Source: Pseudomonadota bacterium
Lineage (GTDB): Bacteria; Pseudomonadota; Alphaproteobacteria; Kiloniellales; JACOMY01
Direction: 5' to 3'
Assembly (NCBI GenBank): GCA_029781795.1
Contig: JAKOWB010000276.1
Coordinates: 1 to 64,000, forward strand
DNA length: 64,000 nucleotides
The stretch's first letter is position 1. Every line of letters starts with the position of its first letter. Positions 27,523-36,442 of this stretch are shown here, piece by piece. The position numbers and the translations under genes were made by a program. The notes under the pieces were generated by a model. The model was not told the DNA's origin and did not search any database. It saw only the letters and a list, made by a program, of their open reading frames with translations.

Positions 27523-27663
27523 GGCCGGCTCGCTGCCCGGTTTGTCGGCGGGGCGCGCACAGGCCTATCATCCAGCCTTCCCGGCGCGACGGCGGCCCAG
27601 GCGGACCGCGGCGACCGGGCCGTCCGCGGGGCGGGCGGCAAACTCTTGCCGGAGGAACGCGCC

Positions 27664-28242
27664 ATGCCAGAGACCATTTCGATCCATCCCGCGGTGGACG
27701 GCGGCGTCAAGCCGGGCTCCCAGGACTTCGCCGGGGGCACGTTGACCTGTCACTGCAAGGACAGGCCGGTCACGGTGAGGATCGGCGCGCAGGTCGCGCA
27801 CAATCACGCCTGCGGCTGTACCAAGTGCTGGAAGCCCGACGGGGCCACCTTCTCGGTCATCGCCGTGGTACCGCGCGACAAGGTCCAGGTCACCGCCAAC
27901 GGCGACAAGCTGAAGATCGTCGACGAGAAGGCGGCGATCCAACGCCATGCCTGCAGCGGCTGCGGCGTGCATATGTTCGGCCGCATCGAGAACAAGGCGC
28001 ATCCCTTCTACGGGCTCGACTTCGTCCACACCGAGCTGTCGAAGGACAAGGGCTGGGCGGCGCCGGAGTTCGCCGCCTTCGTCTCCTCGATCATCGAGAG
28101 CGGCACGCCGCCGGCGAAGATGAGCGCGATCCGCGCCCGCCTGCGCAATCTGGGGCTGGAGCCCTATGACTGCCTCTCGCCGCCGCTGATGGACGCCATT
28201 GCCACCCACGTGGCCAAGGCCAGCGGCAAGCTGGCGAGTTGA
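27664..28242 (+). CDS. gfa: S-(hydroxymethyl)glutathione synthase (Gfa)
   Basis: Speeds the condensation of formaldehyde with glutathione, the first step of glutathione-dependent formaldehyde detoxification. The 192-residue length is normal. Zinc ligands of the GFA fold are visible: C29 and C31 (TCHCKD), C50, C52 and C55 (CGCTKC), and C97 and C100 (CSGC). ATG 27664 is preceded by GGAGGAA. No formaldehyde dehydrogenase gene is adjacent. A formate dehydrogenase locus lies 16 kb away, which would suit formaldehyde-to-formate-to-CO2 flow, but this is inference. Confidence 0.92.
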   Translation: MPETISIHPAVDGGVKPGSQDFAGGTLTCHCKDRPVTVRIGAQVAHNHACGCTKCWKPDGATFSVIAVVPRDKVQVTANGDKLKIVDEKAAIQRHACSGCGVHMFGRIENKAHPFYGLDFVHTELSKDKGWAAPEFAAFVSSIIESGTPPAKMSAIRARLRNLGLEPYDCLSPPLMDAIATHVAKASGKLAS

Positions 28243-28292
28243 CCGGTCGGCCGGCGGCGGGAGCCGCCCCGCCGCCGGCCGCCGATCGGAGC

Positions 28293-28601
28293 ATGAAGCA
28301 GCCCTCGCCCTGCCAGACCTGCGGCGCCTGCTGCGCCTACTCCGCCGACTGGCCGCGCGCCACGCTGGAGAGCGAGGCCGAACTGGCGCGCATGCCGGCG
28401 CGCCATTTCGACCTGAAGGCCGGCCGCATGCGGTGCATCGGCGAACGTTGCAGCGCCCTTGTCGGCAAGGTCGGCGAGGCCACGGCCTGCGCCATCTATC
28501 CCCAGCGTCCGCTGGTCTGCCGGGACTGCGAGCCGGGCGACGAGGCCTGCGCTATCGCCCGCTCGCATTTCGGCCTGGCGCCGCTGGCGCCGCCCGGCTG
28601 A
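28293..28601 (+). CDS. YkgJ-family cysteine-cluster protein
   Basis: A 102-residue protein with a metal-binding Cys set: CQTCGACC near residue 7, then MRCIGERCSAL, ACAIYPQRPLVCRDC, typical of the YkgJ/UPF0153 group (zinc or iron-sulfur binding). A TTG 28239 in the same frame overlaps the gfa stop, but ATG 28293 has a GGAG site and begins right at the conserved part. Function unknown. Confidence 0.72.
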   Translation: MKQPSPCQTCGACCAYSADWPRATLESEAELARMPARHFDLKAGRMRCIGERCSALVGKVGEATACAIYPQRPLVCRDCEPGDEACAIARSHFGLAPLAPPG

Positions 28602-28605
28602 GGCC

Positions 28606-29112
28606 TCAGAAGGGCCCCATGTAGTCGCCCTTGCCCAGCGCCACGCCCTGGCCGCGCAGGATGTCGTAGGCCGTGGTGACGTGGAAGAAGAAGTGCGGGA
28701 AGGCATAGGTCATGAGGAAGGCGACGGCCGAGAGCGTCTTCGGCTGCTGCTGGATCGTCAGCTTGATCTCGCGCCCGGCGCCGGCATCCACGTCGGCCGC
28801 CTTCAGCGTCTTCAGGAAGTCCTGCGTCTTGGCAAGGCGGGCACGCAGGTCGGCAAAGCTCGCCTCCTTGTCCTCGTACTTCGGGATCTCCTGCCCGGCC
28901 AGGCGCGCGCCGGCGCCCTTGGCGAAGTCGCTGGCGAGCTGCACCTGCTTGGTCAGGGAGAACATGTCGGGCGCCAGGCGGGCATTCAGGAAGACGGCGG
29001 GGTCGATCTTGCGCGCCGTCGCATCGGCCTCGGCCTTGTCGAGCACGGCTTGCAGGTTGCTCAGCATACGCTGGAATACCGGGACCGAGATCTGATGCAG
29101 CGACAGCGACAT
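28606..29112 (-). CDS. DUF1993-family protein
   Basis: A 168-residue soluble protein matching DUF1993: it begins SLHQISVPVFQRMLSNL, with ARLAPDMFSLTKQVQLASDFAKG and a C-terminal HFFFHVTTAYDILRGQG. The fold is expected to be a DinB-like four-helix bundle; no activity is assigned. ATG 29112 has an AGGAGG ribosome site. It is convergent with the Cys-cluster gene, with four bases between the stops. Confidence 0.82.
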   Translation of the reverse strand: MSLSLHQISVPVFQRMLSNLQAVLDKAEADATARKIDPAVFLNARLAPDMFSLTKQVQLASDFAKGAGARLAGQEIPKYEDKEASFADLRARLAKTQDFLKTLKAADVDAGAGREIKLTIQQQPKTLSAVAFLMTYAFPHFFFHVTTAYDILRGQGVALGKGDYMGPF

Positions 29113-29306
29113 GGGTGGCTCCTCCTGGCCTGCCGGAATGGCGGGCCGAACGATGGCGCGGCCGTGCCCGTTGCACCAGTTGCGTGCGGACCCAAGCTGT
29201 CTTGCAAAAAGGTCGTGAATCCTTGGCGGATCGGCTAGGACAACCCCATTAGCCTCATGGGATTGGCCGCCGGGGCGGCGGCCGGAACGACGGGAGACCG
29301 ACCAGA

Positions 29307-30371
29307 ATGCGACAGTTTCTGCTGGCCACGGCCGCCACCCTCACCCTCGCCCTGACGGCGCCGTCAGGCGACGCCGCCACGCCGAAGAGCGCCCTTGGCG
29401 CCGTCGCCGTCTCGCCCGATGGCGCGACCGTCGCCGCCGCCGGCGACAACTTCACGCTCTACCTCGTCGACGCCGCGAACCTGCAGGTGCGGCAGCGCAT
29501 CTACCTCGGCACCAATCCGCAGGAGCTCTACTACAGCGCCGACGGCAAGACCCTGGCGGTCTTCACCCTGGACGACGAAGTCGTCCTCTACTCGACAGAG
29601 GACTGGAAGCCCAGGGCGACGATCGGCAATCGCATCCAGCAGGTGGCGCACGCCGCGGCGGCCGACTCGCTGGTGCTGCTGGGCAGCAGCAAGCGCGACA
29701 AGGACAACAACTACGAGACGCCGATCACCGTGATCGCGCTGGCCAACGGCGGCGTGAAGCTCGAGGCCGTGCTGAAGGCCGATGTCGCCGCGATCGCAGC
29801 GCAGCCCGACGCCGGCGCCTTCATCGCCATGACCAAACAGGTCAAGGACGAGAAGGAAGAGAAGGCCGAGCCACCGAAGGACCTCAGCGCCACGGAGAAG
29901 AAGAACTTCAAGCAGCAGCACGACGGCAACGTCGCCGAGATCCTGGTGCTCGACGCCAGCGGGTCGGAGACCGCGCGCCAGCCCTCGTGGTTCAGCCAGT
30001 CGGGCAGCCTGACCGGCGTGTTCAACGGCAGCGAGGCCTGGTTCCTCGGCTACAGCAACGAGAACATCCGCCTCAAGGCCGACGGCAGCATCATCGACTT
30101 CTTCGAGGGGCCGAGCAGCTACAACTATGGCATCGGCGTCTCGGCCGACCAGACGCAGGTAGCACTGGGCAACCTGCGCACCGGCAGCATCCTCGACCCC
30201 GCGACTGGCGCCTCGGTCGTGTTCAAACTGGACCAGCTCCAGGGCTGGCCGGAGTACATCAAGGACCTGGCCTTCGCGCCCGACGGTTCGGTCTTCGCCG
30301 GTACCACCTCCTACCGCCTGGTGCACATCGGCGCCGACGGCAAGGTGATCCAGGCGGCGCCGATCTACTGA
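29307..30371 (+). CDS. Secreted WD40-like beta-propeller protein
   Basis: A 354-residue protein with a signal peptide (about 1-23) and repeated motifs of the type AVSPDGATVAAAGDN, YYSADGKTLAVF, AFAPDGSVFAG, indicating a beta-propeller of roughly seven blades. A Lys/Glu-rich insertion (about 175-205, VKDEKEEKAEPPKD) interrupts the propeller. No catalytic motif is seen; a periplasmic scaffold is likely. A GGGAG site precedes ATG 29307. The 3' end overlaps the convergent CoA-transferase-like gene by seven bases. Confidence 0.7.
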   Translation: MRQFLLATAATLTLALTAPSGDAATPKSALGAVAVSPDGATVAAAGDNFTLYLVDAANLQVRQRIYLGTNPQELYYSADGKTLAVFTLDDEVVLYSTEDWKPRATIGNRIQQVAHAAAADSLVLLGSSKRDKDNNYETPITVIALANGGVKLEAVLKADVAAIAAQPDAGAFIAMTKQVKDEKEEKAEPPKDLSATEKKNFKQQHDGNVAEILVLDASGSETARQPSWFSQSGSLTGVFNGSEAWFLGYSNENIRLKADGSIIDFFEGPSSYNYGIGVSADQTQVALGNLRTGSILDPATGASVVFKLDQLQGWPEYIKDLAFAPDGSVFAGTTSYRLVHIGADGKVIQAAPIY

Positions 30372-31084
30372 GCGAAGACGCGGGCGTGGAAGGCGGGATA
30401 GAGGTCGGCCAGCAGCGGTGCGACCTCGCCCCGCAGCAGGCCGATCGCCTCCACTGCGGGCGCCGGAGTCTCCGGTACCCGGTCGGGACAGACGAAGGCG
30501 AAGCCGGTCTGGTCGCGCACCTCTTCCAGCGTGTGGCCGGGATGGATCGAGGCGAGGCGGAAGCCGCCACCTTCGAAGGCGAAAGCGCAGAGCGGCGTGA
30601 CCAGGGCCACGGGTCCGCCACGGCGCCAGACGCCCGGCGGGCTGGTGCCCGGGGCCGAGACGAAGTCGACCCTTTCCACCAGTGAGCGGCGCGAGTGCTC
30701 GCTGCGGAACAGGATGACGCGCGGCACGGCGAAATAGAGCAGGCCCGAACCCCAGGAACCCGGGAAGCGCGCCTTGGGCGCCGCGTAGTCGCCGACGGCG
30801 ACGAGGTTGATGTTGCCCTGGCCGTCGATCTGCGCGCCGGACAGGAAGAAGGCGTCGAGCCGCCCCTGCCCCGCCAGGTCGAAGAGCTCGCGCCCGCCGT
30901 CGGTGAAGCTGCTGAACTCGGGGAACTGCTGCATCGAGATGCGCGCCGCGCCGCTGCCCAGCCGCCGCGCCAGCAGCGCCGCCGCCGCCGGGATCGGCGA
31001 ATTGGCGCCGATGGCGACGTGGCGCGTGCCATCCAGCAGGCGACGCACCGTCTCGATCAGGTAGAACTCCGCCGGCAGGCTCAT
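30365..31084 (-). CDS. CoA-transferase family protein, subunit B (IpdB/GctB-like)
   Basis: A 239-residue partner of the next upstream gene, whose stop overlaps this start (ATGA). The fold signature of family I CoA-transferases is seen: HVAIGANSPIPAAAALLA, FFLSGAQIDGQGNINL and GSWGSGLLYF. The usual catalytic Glu motif (SENG type) is not obvious; the region reads ISMQQFPEFSSFT. That is closer to IpdB, where the pair acts as a CoA-thioester ring-opening hydrolase, than to true transferases. As the last gene of the dctPQM-aroQ operon it probably acts on a CoA ester formed downstream of quinate or another imported acid. Confidence 0.72.
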   Translation of the reverse strand: MSLPAEFYLIETVRRLLDGTRHVAIGANSPIPAAAALLARRLGSGAARISMQQFPEFSSFTDGGRELFDLAGQGRLDAFFLSGAQIDGQGNINLVAVGDYAAPKARFPGSWGSGLLYFAVPRVILFRSEHSRRSLVERVDFVSAPGTSPPGVWRRGGPVALVTPLCAFAFEGGGFRLASIHPGHTLEEVRDQTGFAFVCPDRVPETPAPAVEAIGLLRGEVAPLLADLYPAFHARVFAQ

Positions 31085-31899
31085 CGCCGCCCCTCCGGCC
31101 CCAGCACCCAACGCTCGAGATAGGTCTGGAAGCCCTCGGCCGTGGCGGCGAGGCGCAGGTACTCCGCCAGATGCGCCGTATCCTCGGGGTAGCGCTCGCC
31201 GAACTTCAGCGGCCAGGCGCCCCGGGGCGCCACCGCGATGCCCTGGACGTAGAGACTGGTGATGACGGCCGGCGCCAGCAGCTCGTCGTCCAGCAGGTTG
31301 CCGGGGCGGACTTCCTCAACCGTCACCAGGCTGCCGGCGGCGGCATGCGCCAGGGTGAAGAGCTCGCGCCGCCGGCCGACCCAGACGTTGCCGGCCTCGT
31401 CGGCGAAGGGCGCGTGGAACAGCGCGATGTCGGGCCGGATCGCCGGCACCAGCAGGATGGGATCGCCACCATCGCCCAGCGGGTTGTCGACCACCTTCCA
31501 GTCGTCCCGCATGCGGATCAGGTCGGAGCCGATGACGCCGCGCAGCGGCATGAAGGGCACGCCCTTCTCCGCCGCCTGCAGCGCGGCGTGGATCGCCGGG
31601 CAGGTGGCGTCGCGGATGGTCAGGGTGCCGGCCTTGGCCGCGGCGGCGAAGCGCGGTCCGGCGCCGGCCTCGCCCAGCGCCACGGCCGAGGTCTCGATCG
31701 CCTTCAAGGCCCCGGCGCCGACCAGCAGGTCGGCCTGCAGGCCCGAGGTCGGCAGTGTCACCAGTGTCAGGTCGCGCGCGCCGCGCCGGATCAGCGCCCG
31801 GGTCGCCGCCATGGCGACGCCCGAATAGTCCGGGCCCACCGCGACGGTGGCGCCGTCGGGGATCTGCCGGGCGAGCTCCTCGAGCGAAAGGATCTGCAT
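31081..31899 (-). CDS. CoA-transferase family protein, subunit A (IpdA/GctA-like)
   Basis: A 272-residue subunit. Signature parts are IPDGATVAVGPDYSGVAMAA near the N-terminus, FMPLRGVIGSDLIRM and ALFHAPFADEAGNVWVG, as in the alpha chain of glutaconate-CoA-transferase-like proteins and IpdA. It is translated just before and coupled to subunit B. The gap to aroQ is 39 bases, same strand. The acid or CoA ester used is not known. Confidence 0.75.
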   Translation of the reverse strand: MQILSLEELARQIPDGATVAVGPDYSGVAMAATRALIRRGARDLTLVTLPTSGLQADLLVGAGALKAIETSAVALGEAGAGPRFAAAAKAGTLTIRDATCPAIHAALQAAEKGVPFMPLRGVIGSDLIRMRDDWKVVDNPLGDGGDPILLVPAIRPDIALFHAPFADEAGNVWVGRRRELFTLAHAAAGSLVTVEEVRPGNLLDDELLAPAVITSLYVQGIAVAPRGAWPLKFGERYPEDTAHLAEYLRLAATAEGFQTYLERWVLGPEGRR

Positions 31900-31938
31900 G
31901 GCGGCGAGGCTAGCACGGCCACGCGCGGCCTGGCGAAG

Positions 31939-32370
31939 CTACCCCGCCAGCCTGCCCTTCAGCGCGCGCAGGGCGGCCAGGTAGCCCTCGGGCCCCAGGC
32001 CGGCGATGACGCCGGTGGCAGCCTGCGAGACCAGGGACTTGTGGTAGAGCGGCTCGCGCCGGTGGATGTTCGAGATATGCACCTCGAAGATCGGGCCGGG
32101 GAACATCTTCAGCGCGTCGAGCAGCGCCAGCGAGGTGAAGGAGAAGGCGGCCGGGTTGATGACGATGCCGGCGGCGCGGTCGATCGCCTCGTGCACCCAC
32201 TCGATGAGCTCAGTCTCGCTGTTGGTCTGGCGGAACTCGATGGCAAGCGCCGGGTCGAGTGCGCGGCAGCTCGTCTCGATCTGGGCGAGGGTCGTGGTGC
32301 CATAGATCTCGGGCTCGCGCGTGCCCAGGCGGTTGAGATTGGGACCGTTCAGCACGAAGACCGGGCGCAT
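31939..32370 (-). CDS. aroQ: Type II 3-dehydroquinate dehydratase (divergent, probably catabolic)
   Basis: Converts 3-dehydroquinate to 3-dehydroshikimate. The 143-residue length and the motifs [10 protein letters not shown], catalytic R18 and Y23 (REPEIYG), N72 and [10 protein letters not shown] fit type II enzymes. Two usual active-site residues differ: the His of the NPGAYTHTS motif is Phe (F78), and the second Arg of AREEFR is Tyr (Y109). Genes around it (TRAP transporter, quinate/shikimate dehydrogenase, QuiC) suggest catabolism rather than aromatic amino-acid synthesis. Activity on dehydroquinate should not be taken for granted given the substitutions. Confidence 0.82.
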   Translation of the reverse strand: MRPVFVLNGPNLNRLGTREPEIYGTTTLAQIETSCRALDPALAIEFRQTNSETELIEWVHEAIDRAAGIVINPAAFSFTSLALLDALKMFPGPIFEVHISNIHRREPLYHKSLVSQAATGVIAGLGPEGYLAALRALKGRLAG

Positions 32371-32375
32371 GGGCG

Positions 32376-33677
32376 TTATCCCTTGTAGCCGACCAGGCGC
32401 GGCAGCCAGAGCACCAGGTCGGGGATGAAGGTGATGAGGGCCAGGGCCACCAGCAACGCCACCAGGAAGGGCAGCACGTCGCGCACGATGGCCTTCAGCG
32501 GCTGGCCGGAGATGCTGGCGACGACGAAGAGCAGCAGGCCATAGGGCGGCGTGATCAGGCCGATCATGATGTTGACCACCACCATGACGCCGAAGTGCAC
32601 CATGTCGATGCCCAGCGCCTGCGCCGTCGGCACGAAGACCGGCACGATCACCAGCAGGATGGCCGTGCCCTCCAGCACGCAGCCGAGCAGCAGCAGGATG
32701 GCGTTGACCATCAGCAGGAACTCGATGGGCGAGAGGCTCCAGCCCGCCATGATGGCGCGCAGGGTCGCCGGGATGTTCTCGATGGTGATGACGTAGTTGA
32801 AGACCAGCGCGCCGGCGATCAGCATGCCGATCGAGGCCGTCGCGCGGGCGCTGGACAGCAGCGAATCGTAGAGCTGGCGCAGGCGGACGTTGCGGTAGAG
32901 CAGGCTGGACACGAGCAGCGCATAGAGCGCCGCGACGGCCGCCGCCTCTGTCGGCGTCATCACGCCGCCGTAGATGCCGCCCAGCAGCACCACCGGCATC
33001 ATCAGCGCCGGGAAGGCCCGCCCGGTGACCCGCGGCAGCTCGCGCAGCCGCACCGGCGCCTCGACCGGGAAGCGGCGGCGGCGCGCGATTACCGAGACGA
33101 TCACCATCAGCGTGACGCCCATCAACAGGCCCGGCACCACGCCGCCGAGGAAGAGGTAGCCGATGGAGGCGTCCGACACGAGGGCATAGAGGATCATCGG
33201 GATCGAGGGCGGGATGATCGGCCCGATCACCGCCGAGGCGGCGGTCAGCGCGGCGGCGAAACTGGCGGGATAGCGCCCCTCGCGCGTCATCATGGCCTGC
33301 ATGATGCGGCCGGTGCCGGCGGCGTCGGCGATGGCCGAGCCCGACATGCCGGCGAAGATGATCGACTGCAGGATGTTCACCTGGGCGAGGCCGCCGCGGA
33401 AGCGCCCGACCAGCGCGTTGCAGAACATCACCAGCCGCTCGGTGATGGAGCCGACGTTCATCAGCTCGGCCGCCAGGATGAAGAGCGGCACCGCCAGCAG
33501 CACATAGCTGGTGTAGAGGCCGTTCAAAAGCTGCTCGGCCGCGGTGCCGAGGTCCTGGCCGTCAAGCAGCAGGAAAAGGATCGAGCCGGCGATCATGGCG
33601 TGACCCACCGGCAGGCCCAGCAGCGCCAGCACGGTGATGGCGATCAGCGCCAGGGTGAAGGGATCGGCCAGGGTCAG
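32376..33677 (-). CDS. dctM: TRAP transporter large permease (DctM), system 1
   Basis: A 433-residue integral membrane protein with 12 or more TM segments and the TRAP-M patterns [28 protein letters not shown] and [12 protein letters not shown]. The nearest standard start in frame is GTG 33632, but that cuts off a normal DctM N-terminus ([12 protein letters not shown]). CTG 33677 overlaps the dctQ stop as CTGA and has GGAGGA in ideal ribosome position, so I start there. It works with DctQ and DctP to import an organic acid, probably quinate or shikimate, driven by an ion gradient. Confidence 0.88.
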   Translation of the reverse strand: MTLADPFTLALIAITVLALLGLPVGHAMIAGSILFLLLDGQDLGTAAEQLLNGLYTSYVLLAVPLFILAAELMNVGSITERLVMFCNALVGRFRGGLAQVNILQSIIFAGMSGSAIADAAGTGRIMQAMMTREGRYPASFAAALTAASAVIGPIIPPSIPMILYALVSDASIGYLFLGGVVPGLLMGVTLMVIVSVIARRRRFPVEAPVRLRELPRVTGRAFPALMMPVVLLGGIYGGVMTPTEAAAVAALYALLVSSLLYRNVRLRQLYDSLLSSARATASIGMLIAGALVFNYVITIENIPATLRAIMAGWSLSPIEFLLMVNAILLLLGCVLEGTAILLVIVPVFVPTAQALGIDMVHFGVMVVVNIMIGLITPPYGLLLFVVASISGQPLKAIVRDVLPFLVALLVALALITFIPDLVLWLPRLVGYKG

Positions 33678-34207
33678 GGTCCTCCGCCCTGGTCCTCGCC
33701 GCGCGTGGCGGGATCCTGGTCGCTGTCCAGGATGGCGCGCCAGCCGAGCCAGAGGTAGCGCAGGATCGCCGCGACGCTGAACACCAGGAAGATGGCGTAG
33801 AGCCAGTCGAAGCGGATATCGAGATAGGCGGTCTTCTGCACCTTCATGAAGGTGACGTAGTCGGTCGCCGCCGGCAGCGAGAGGGCATAGAGCGCGACCA
33901 GCCCGATGGCGCTCAGCAGCACCATGACGCGCTTCGCCTTGCGGCCGGCGCCGCCATAGAGGATGTCGAAGCGGATCTCGTCCTTCTCGCGCACCACGAA
34001 GGCGGCGCCCCAGAGCACCAGCCAGAGCCAGGCGATGATCGAGAGCTCCGAGGTCCAGCCGACCGGCAGGTTCAGCACATAGCGGAAGACGATCTGCAGG
34101 ATGAAGCCGACGAACATCACGGCCAGCAGCAGCGCGGCGACATTCTCGGCCCGGCGCAGCAGCCAGCCGCCGATCCGCCGGGTCCTGCCCCTGCTGCGCT
34201 CCGCCAT
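33674..34207 (-). CDS. dctQ: TRAP transporter small permease (DctQ), system 1
   Basis: A 177-residue membrane protein with four TM segments and the DctQ block WTSELSIIAWLWLVLWGAAF followed by VREKDEIRFD. ATG 34207 has a GGAGGG site; the frame continues to 34258 without one. It lies between dctP and dctM and overlaps dctM by four bases. Confidence 0.87.
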   Translation of the reverse strand: MAERSRGRTRRIGGWLLRRAENVAALLLAVMFVGFILQIVFRYVLNLPVGWTSELSIIAWLWLVLWGAAFVVREKDEIRFDILYGGAGRKAKRVMVLLSAIGLVALYALSLPAATDYVTFMKVQKTAYLDIRFDWLYAIFLVFSVAAILRYLWLGWRAILDSDQDPATRGEDQGGGP

Positions 34208-34275
34208 GGCTCGTCCCTCCCTCGCCTCAGCTTGCGCCGCCGGCACCCGGACCATCAATGCCGCCGCAACGCGCA

Positions 34276-34302
34276 GCGGGGGCGGCTCGCCGCCGCCCCC
34301 GC
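34276..34302 (-). other. Intercistronic hairpin between dctP and dctQ, system 1
   Basis: An 11-base perfect GC stem (34276-34286 with 34292-34302) and a five-base loop lie in the 127-base gap between dctP and dctQ. No T run follows, so full termination is unlikely. Hairpins after a binding-protein gene commonly protect the upstream mRNA and raise binding-protein amounts; that role here is inference. System 2 has an equivalent structure. Confidence 0.5.
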
Positions 34303-34334
34303 CGCCCCGCCGCTGGAGCCGGGCAGCCCTGGGA

Positions 34335-35324
34335 TCAGACCGCGTTGATGCGGTCGATCATGCCGGCCGGCCAGGACTTGGCCAGCTCGGACTCGAGGTA
34401 GACCTTCTGCACATGGCTGCGGAAGGCCGCCACGTCGGGCGTGTAGAGGTCGAGACCCTGCTGCTTCATGAAGTCGACCAGTTCGACCTCGCGCTTCTCG
34501 TGCTCGGCCGTGCTCCACTCGATGGCGGCGTCGGCGGCGGCCTGGAACGAGGCGCGCTGCGTGTCGCTCATCTCTTCCCAGACCTTGTTCGACACGGTGA
34601 GCAGGTCGAAGCCGACCAGGTGCGAGGTCAGCACGATCTGCGACATGACCTCGTAGAACTTCATGTTCTGCACGTTCGGCAGCGGGTTGTCCTGGCCGTC
34701 GATCGCGCCGGACTGCAGGCCGGTATAGACCTCGGCATAGGCCATCGGCGTCGGGTTGGCGCCCAGCGCCGCGCCGAGGAACTGCCAGGCATCGCCGCCC
34801 GGCATGCGCAGCTTGATGCCGGCCATGTCGGCCGGCGTGTTGATCTTCTTCTTCGGCTTCAGGCCGACCTGGCGCACGCCGAAGTAGGTCGGGCCCAGGA
34901 TGTGCACGCCGAGCTGCTCGCTCGCCATCTGCTTCAGCTCGGCGCCGACGTCGCCGGCGAAGGTCGCGCGCAGGTGCGCGGCGTCGCGGAAGAGGTAGCC
35001 GGAGGTGACGATCGACCAGGCCGGGATCTGGTTGGAGATGTCCTGCGGCGCGATATTGCCCATCTCCAGGTTGCCGCGCTGCAGGGCCACCAGCTCGGTA
35101 CCCTGCTTGAACAGCGTGCCGCCGTAGTAGGGCTCGAAATCGAAGTCGCCGGCGATCGCCTCGCCGAACATCGCGGCCATCTTGGCGCGGATATCCTGGT
35201 CGGAGAACACGGCCGAGAAGCGCAGCTTCTTCTTGTCGGCGGCGTGCACGGCGGGCGCCGCTGCCAGCGCCATCAGGGCGGCACCGCCCAGCACGATCTC
35301 ACGACGGCTCAACTTGGCATTCAT
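34335..35324 (-). CDS. dctP: TRAP transporter substrate-binding protein (DctP), system 1
   Basis: A 329-residue periplasmic receptor. The signal region has SRREIV at residues 6-11, a possible Tat signal, then a hydrophobic core ending VHAA. Mature motifs fit DctP: GGTLFKQGTELVALQRGNLEMG, and the block LKLRMPGG-type (here IKLRMPGG) with YTGLQSGAIDGQDNP. GAGGAAA precedes ATG 35324. Transcription probably starts at the operator-overlapped promoter in 35371-35400. Confidence 0.9.
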   Translation of the reverse strand: MNAKLSRREIVLGGAALMALAAAPAVHAADKKKLRFSAVFSDQDIRAKMAAMFGEAIAGDFDFEPYYGGTLFKQGTELVALQRGNLEMGNIAPQDISNQIPAWSIVTSGYLFRDAAHLRATFAGDVGAELKQMASEQLGVHILGPTYFGVRQVGLKPKKKINTPADMAGIKLRMPGGDAWQFLGAALGANPTPMAYAEVYTGLQSGAIDGQDNPLPNVQNMKFYEVMSQIVLTSHLVGFDLLTVSNKVWEEMSDTQRASFQAAADAAIEWSTAEHEKREVELVDFMKQQGLDLYTPDVAAFRSHVQKVYLESELAKSWPAGMIDRINAV

Positions 35325-35370
35325 GGTTTCCTCCCTTGCTCGGCCTTACCGGCGGCCGCTTGTTGCCGCA

Positions 35371-35400
35371 ACTATGGACGAAATAGTTAGTTTAAGTCAA
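35371..35400 (-). promoter_or_regulatory. Promoter and TetR-type operator (site A) upstream of dctP
   Basis: On the minus strand TTGACT (35395-35400) and CATAGT (35371-35376) are 18 bases apart. Between them lies ACGAAATAGTTAGT (35378-35391), related to two more sites next to the TetR gene. The -35 box falls in the last codons of the quinate/shikimate dehydrogenase gene, so dctPQM-aroQ can be transcribed apart from it. Confidence 0.6.
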
Positions 35401-36328
35401 CGCGACCTGGCGCCAGGGCGTCGAAGTGGGCCGAGACCGCGTCGGGATCCGGCGTCCGGCCGGTGAAGAGCGTGAAGGCACGCACGGCCTGGAAGATCGC
35501 CATGCCGCGGCCCGGCTGCACGCGGCAGCCGCGCGCCCGCGCCGCCCGCACCAGGTCGGTTTCCTCGGGGAAATAGATGACGTCGGCGACCCAGAGGTCG
35601 GGCCGGAGCGCATCCAGCGGCAAGGGGCTGCCCGGATACTTGTCCATGCCGATCGGCGTGCAGTTCACCAGGCCCTGGACGCCAGCGATGGCGCCGCGCA
35701 GGTCGCCGGCCGGCCACGCGGCCGTGGCTCCGCCCCAGCCCTGGATCCGCTCCACCAGGTCGCTCGCACGCGCCTGGTCCAGGTCGTAGACGGCGATACG
35801 GCCGGCGCCGCGCTCGGCCAGGGCGCGCGCCACGGCGGCGCCGGCCCCGCCGGCCCCCAGCAGCAGCACGCGCTCCAGCGGCGCACCCGGCAGCTCGCGC
35901 CCCAGGCTCTCGCCGAAGCCGGAGCAGTCGGTGTTGTGGCCCTCGGCGCGGCCGTCGCGGAACACCACGGTATTGACCGCGCCGATCGCCGCCGCGTCGG
36001 GCGCCAGCCAGTCGAGGTGCCGGATCACCGCCTGCTTGAAGGGATGCGTGACGTTCACGCCGGCCAGGCCGCGCTCGGCCGCCGCGCGCAGCACCTCCGC
36101 CAGCGCCGTGTCGGGCAGGCCCATGCGGTCGAAGTCGAAGAGGTGATAGCGGTAGTCGAGGCCGAGCCGCCGACCCTCGGCCTCGTGCATGCCGGGCGTG
36201 CGCGACTGGCCGATGGCGCGGCCGATCAGCCCGGCGGCGATGCCGGCCGCCGGCAGCCCGGCGAGCGCCGCGGTCCCCTCCGGCTCCTCGCCCTTGCGGG
36301 CCGCCAAACCCGGCGACGTTGTTCCCAT
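35387..36328 (-). CDS. aroE: Quinate/shikimate dehydrogenase (AroE family, catabolic type)
   Basis: Oxidises quinate or shikimate with NAD(P). The 313-residue protein shows SRTPGMHEAEG, catalytic K98 in NVTHPFKQ, D134 in GHNTDCSGF, the nucleotide loop GAGGAG (158-163), and a C-terminal GMAIFQAVRAFTLFTG. These resemble the Corynebacterium quinate/shikimate dehydrogenase more than biosynthetic AroE. The acidic VYDLDQARA at the end of the second strand suggests NAD rather than NADP. Start ATG 36328 has no clear ribosome site. The gene is divergent from the TetR regulator, with a shared operator region. Confidence 0.85.
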   Translation of the reverse strand: MGTTSPGLAARKGEEPEGTAALAGLPAAGIAAGLIGRAIGQSRTPGMHEAEGRRLGLDYRYHLFDFDRMGLPDTALAEVLRAAAERGLAGVNVTHPFKQAVIRHLDWLAPDAAAIGAVNTVVFRDGRAEGHNTDCSGFGESLGRELPGAPLERVLLLGAGGAGAAVARALAERGAGRIAVYDLDQARASDLVERIQGWGGATAAWPAGDLRGAIAGVQGLVNCTPIGMDKYPGSPLPLDALRPDLWVADVIYFPEETDLVRAARARGCRVQPGRGMAIFQAVRAFTLFTGRTPDPDAVSAHFDALAPGRVDLN

Positions 36329-36372
36329 CGGCTGACTTGCGCTAGTGAATGGTGGTGAAGTCCAGGTCCGCC

Positions 36373-36401
36373 ACTATGTACGGACTGGTTAGTTTAGTCA
36401 A
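36373..36401 (-). promoter_or_regulatory. Promoter and TetR-type operator (site B) in the dehydrogenase-tetR gap
   Basis: On the minus strand TTGACT (36396-36401) and CATAGT (36373-36378) are exactly 17 bases apart. The spacer holds ACGGACTGGTTAGT (36380-36393), matching sites A and C at 11 and 10 of 14 positions. It would drive the quinate/shikimate dehydrogenase gene and lies 42 bases upstream of the TetR start, so autoregulation is likely too. Confidence 0.65.
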
Positions 36402-36442
36402 TGCGCGGCCCGCTGCCGCGCCGTGGGAAGGGCGCGAGTGTC

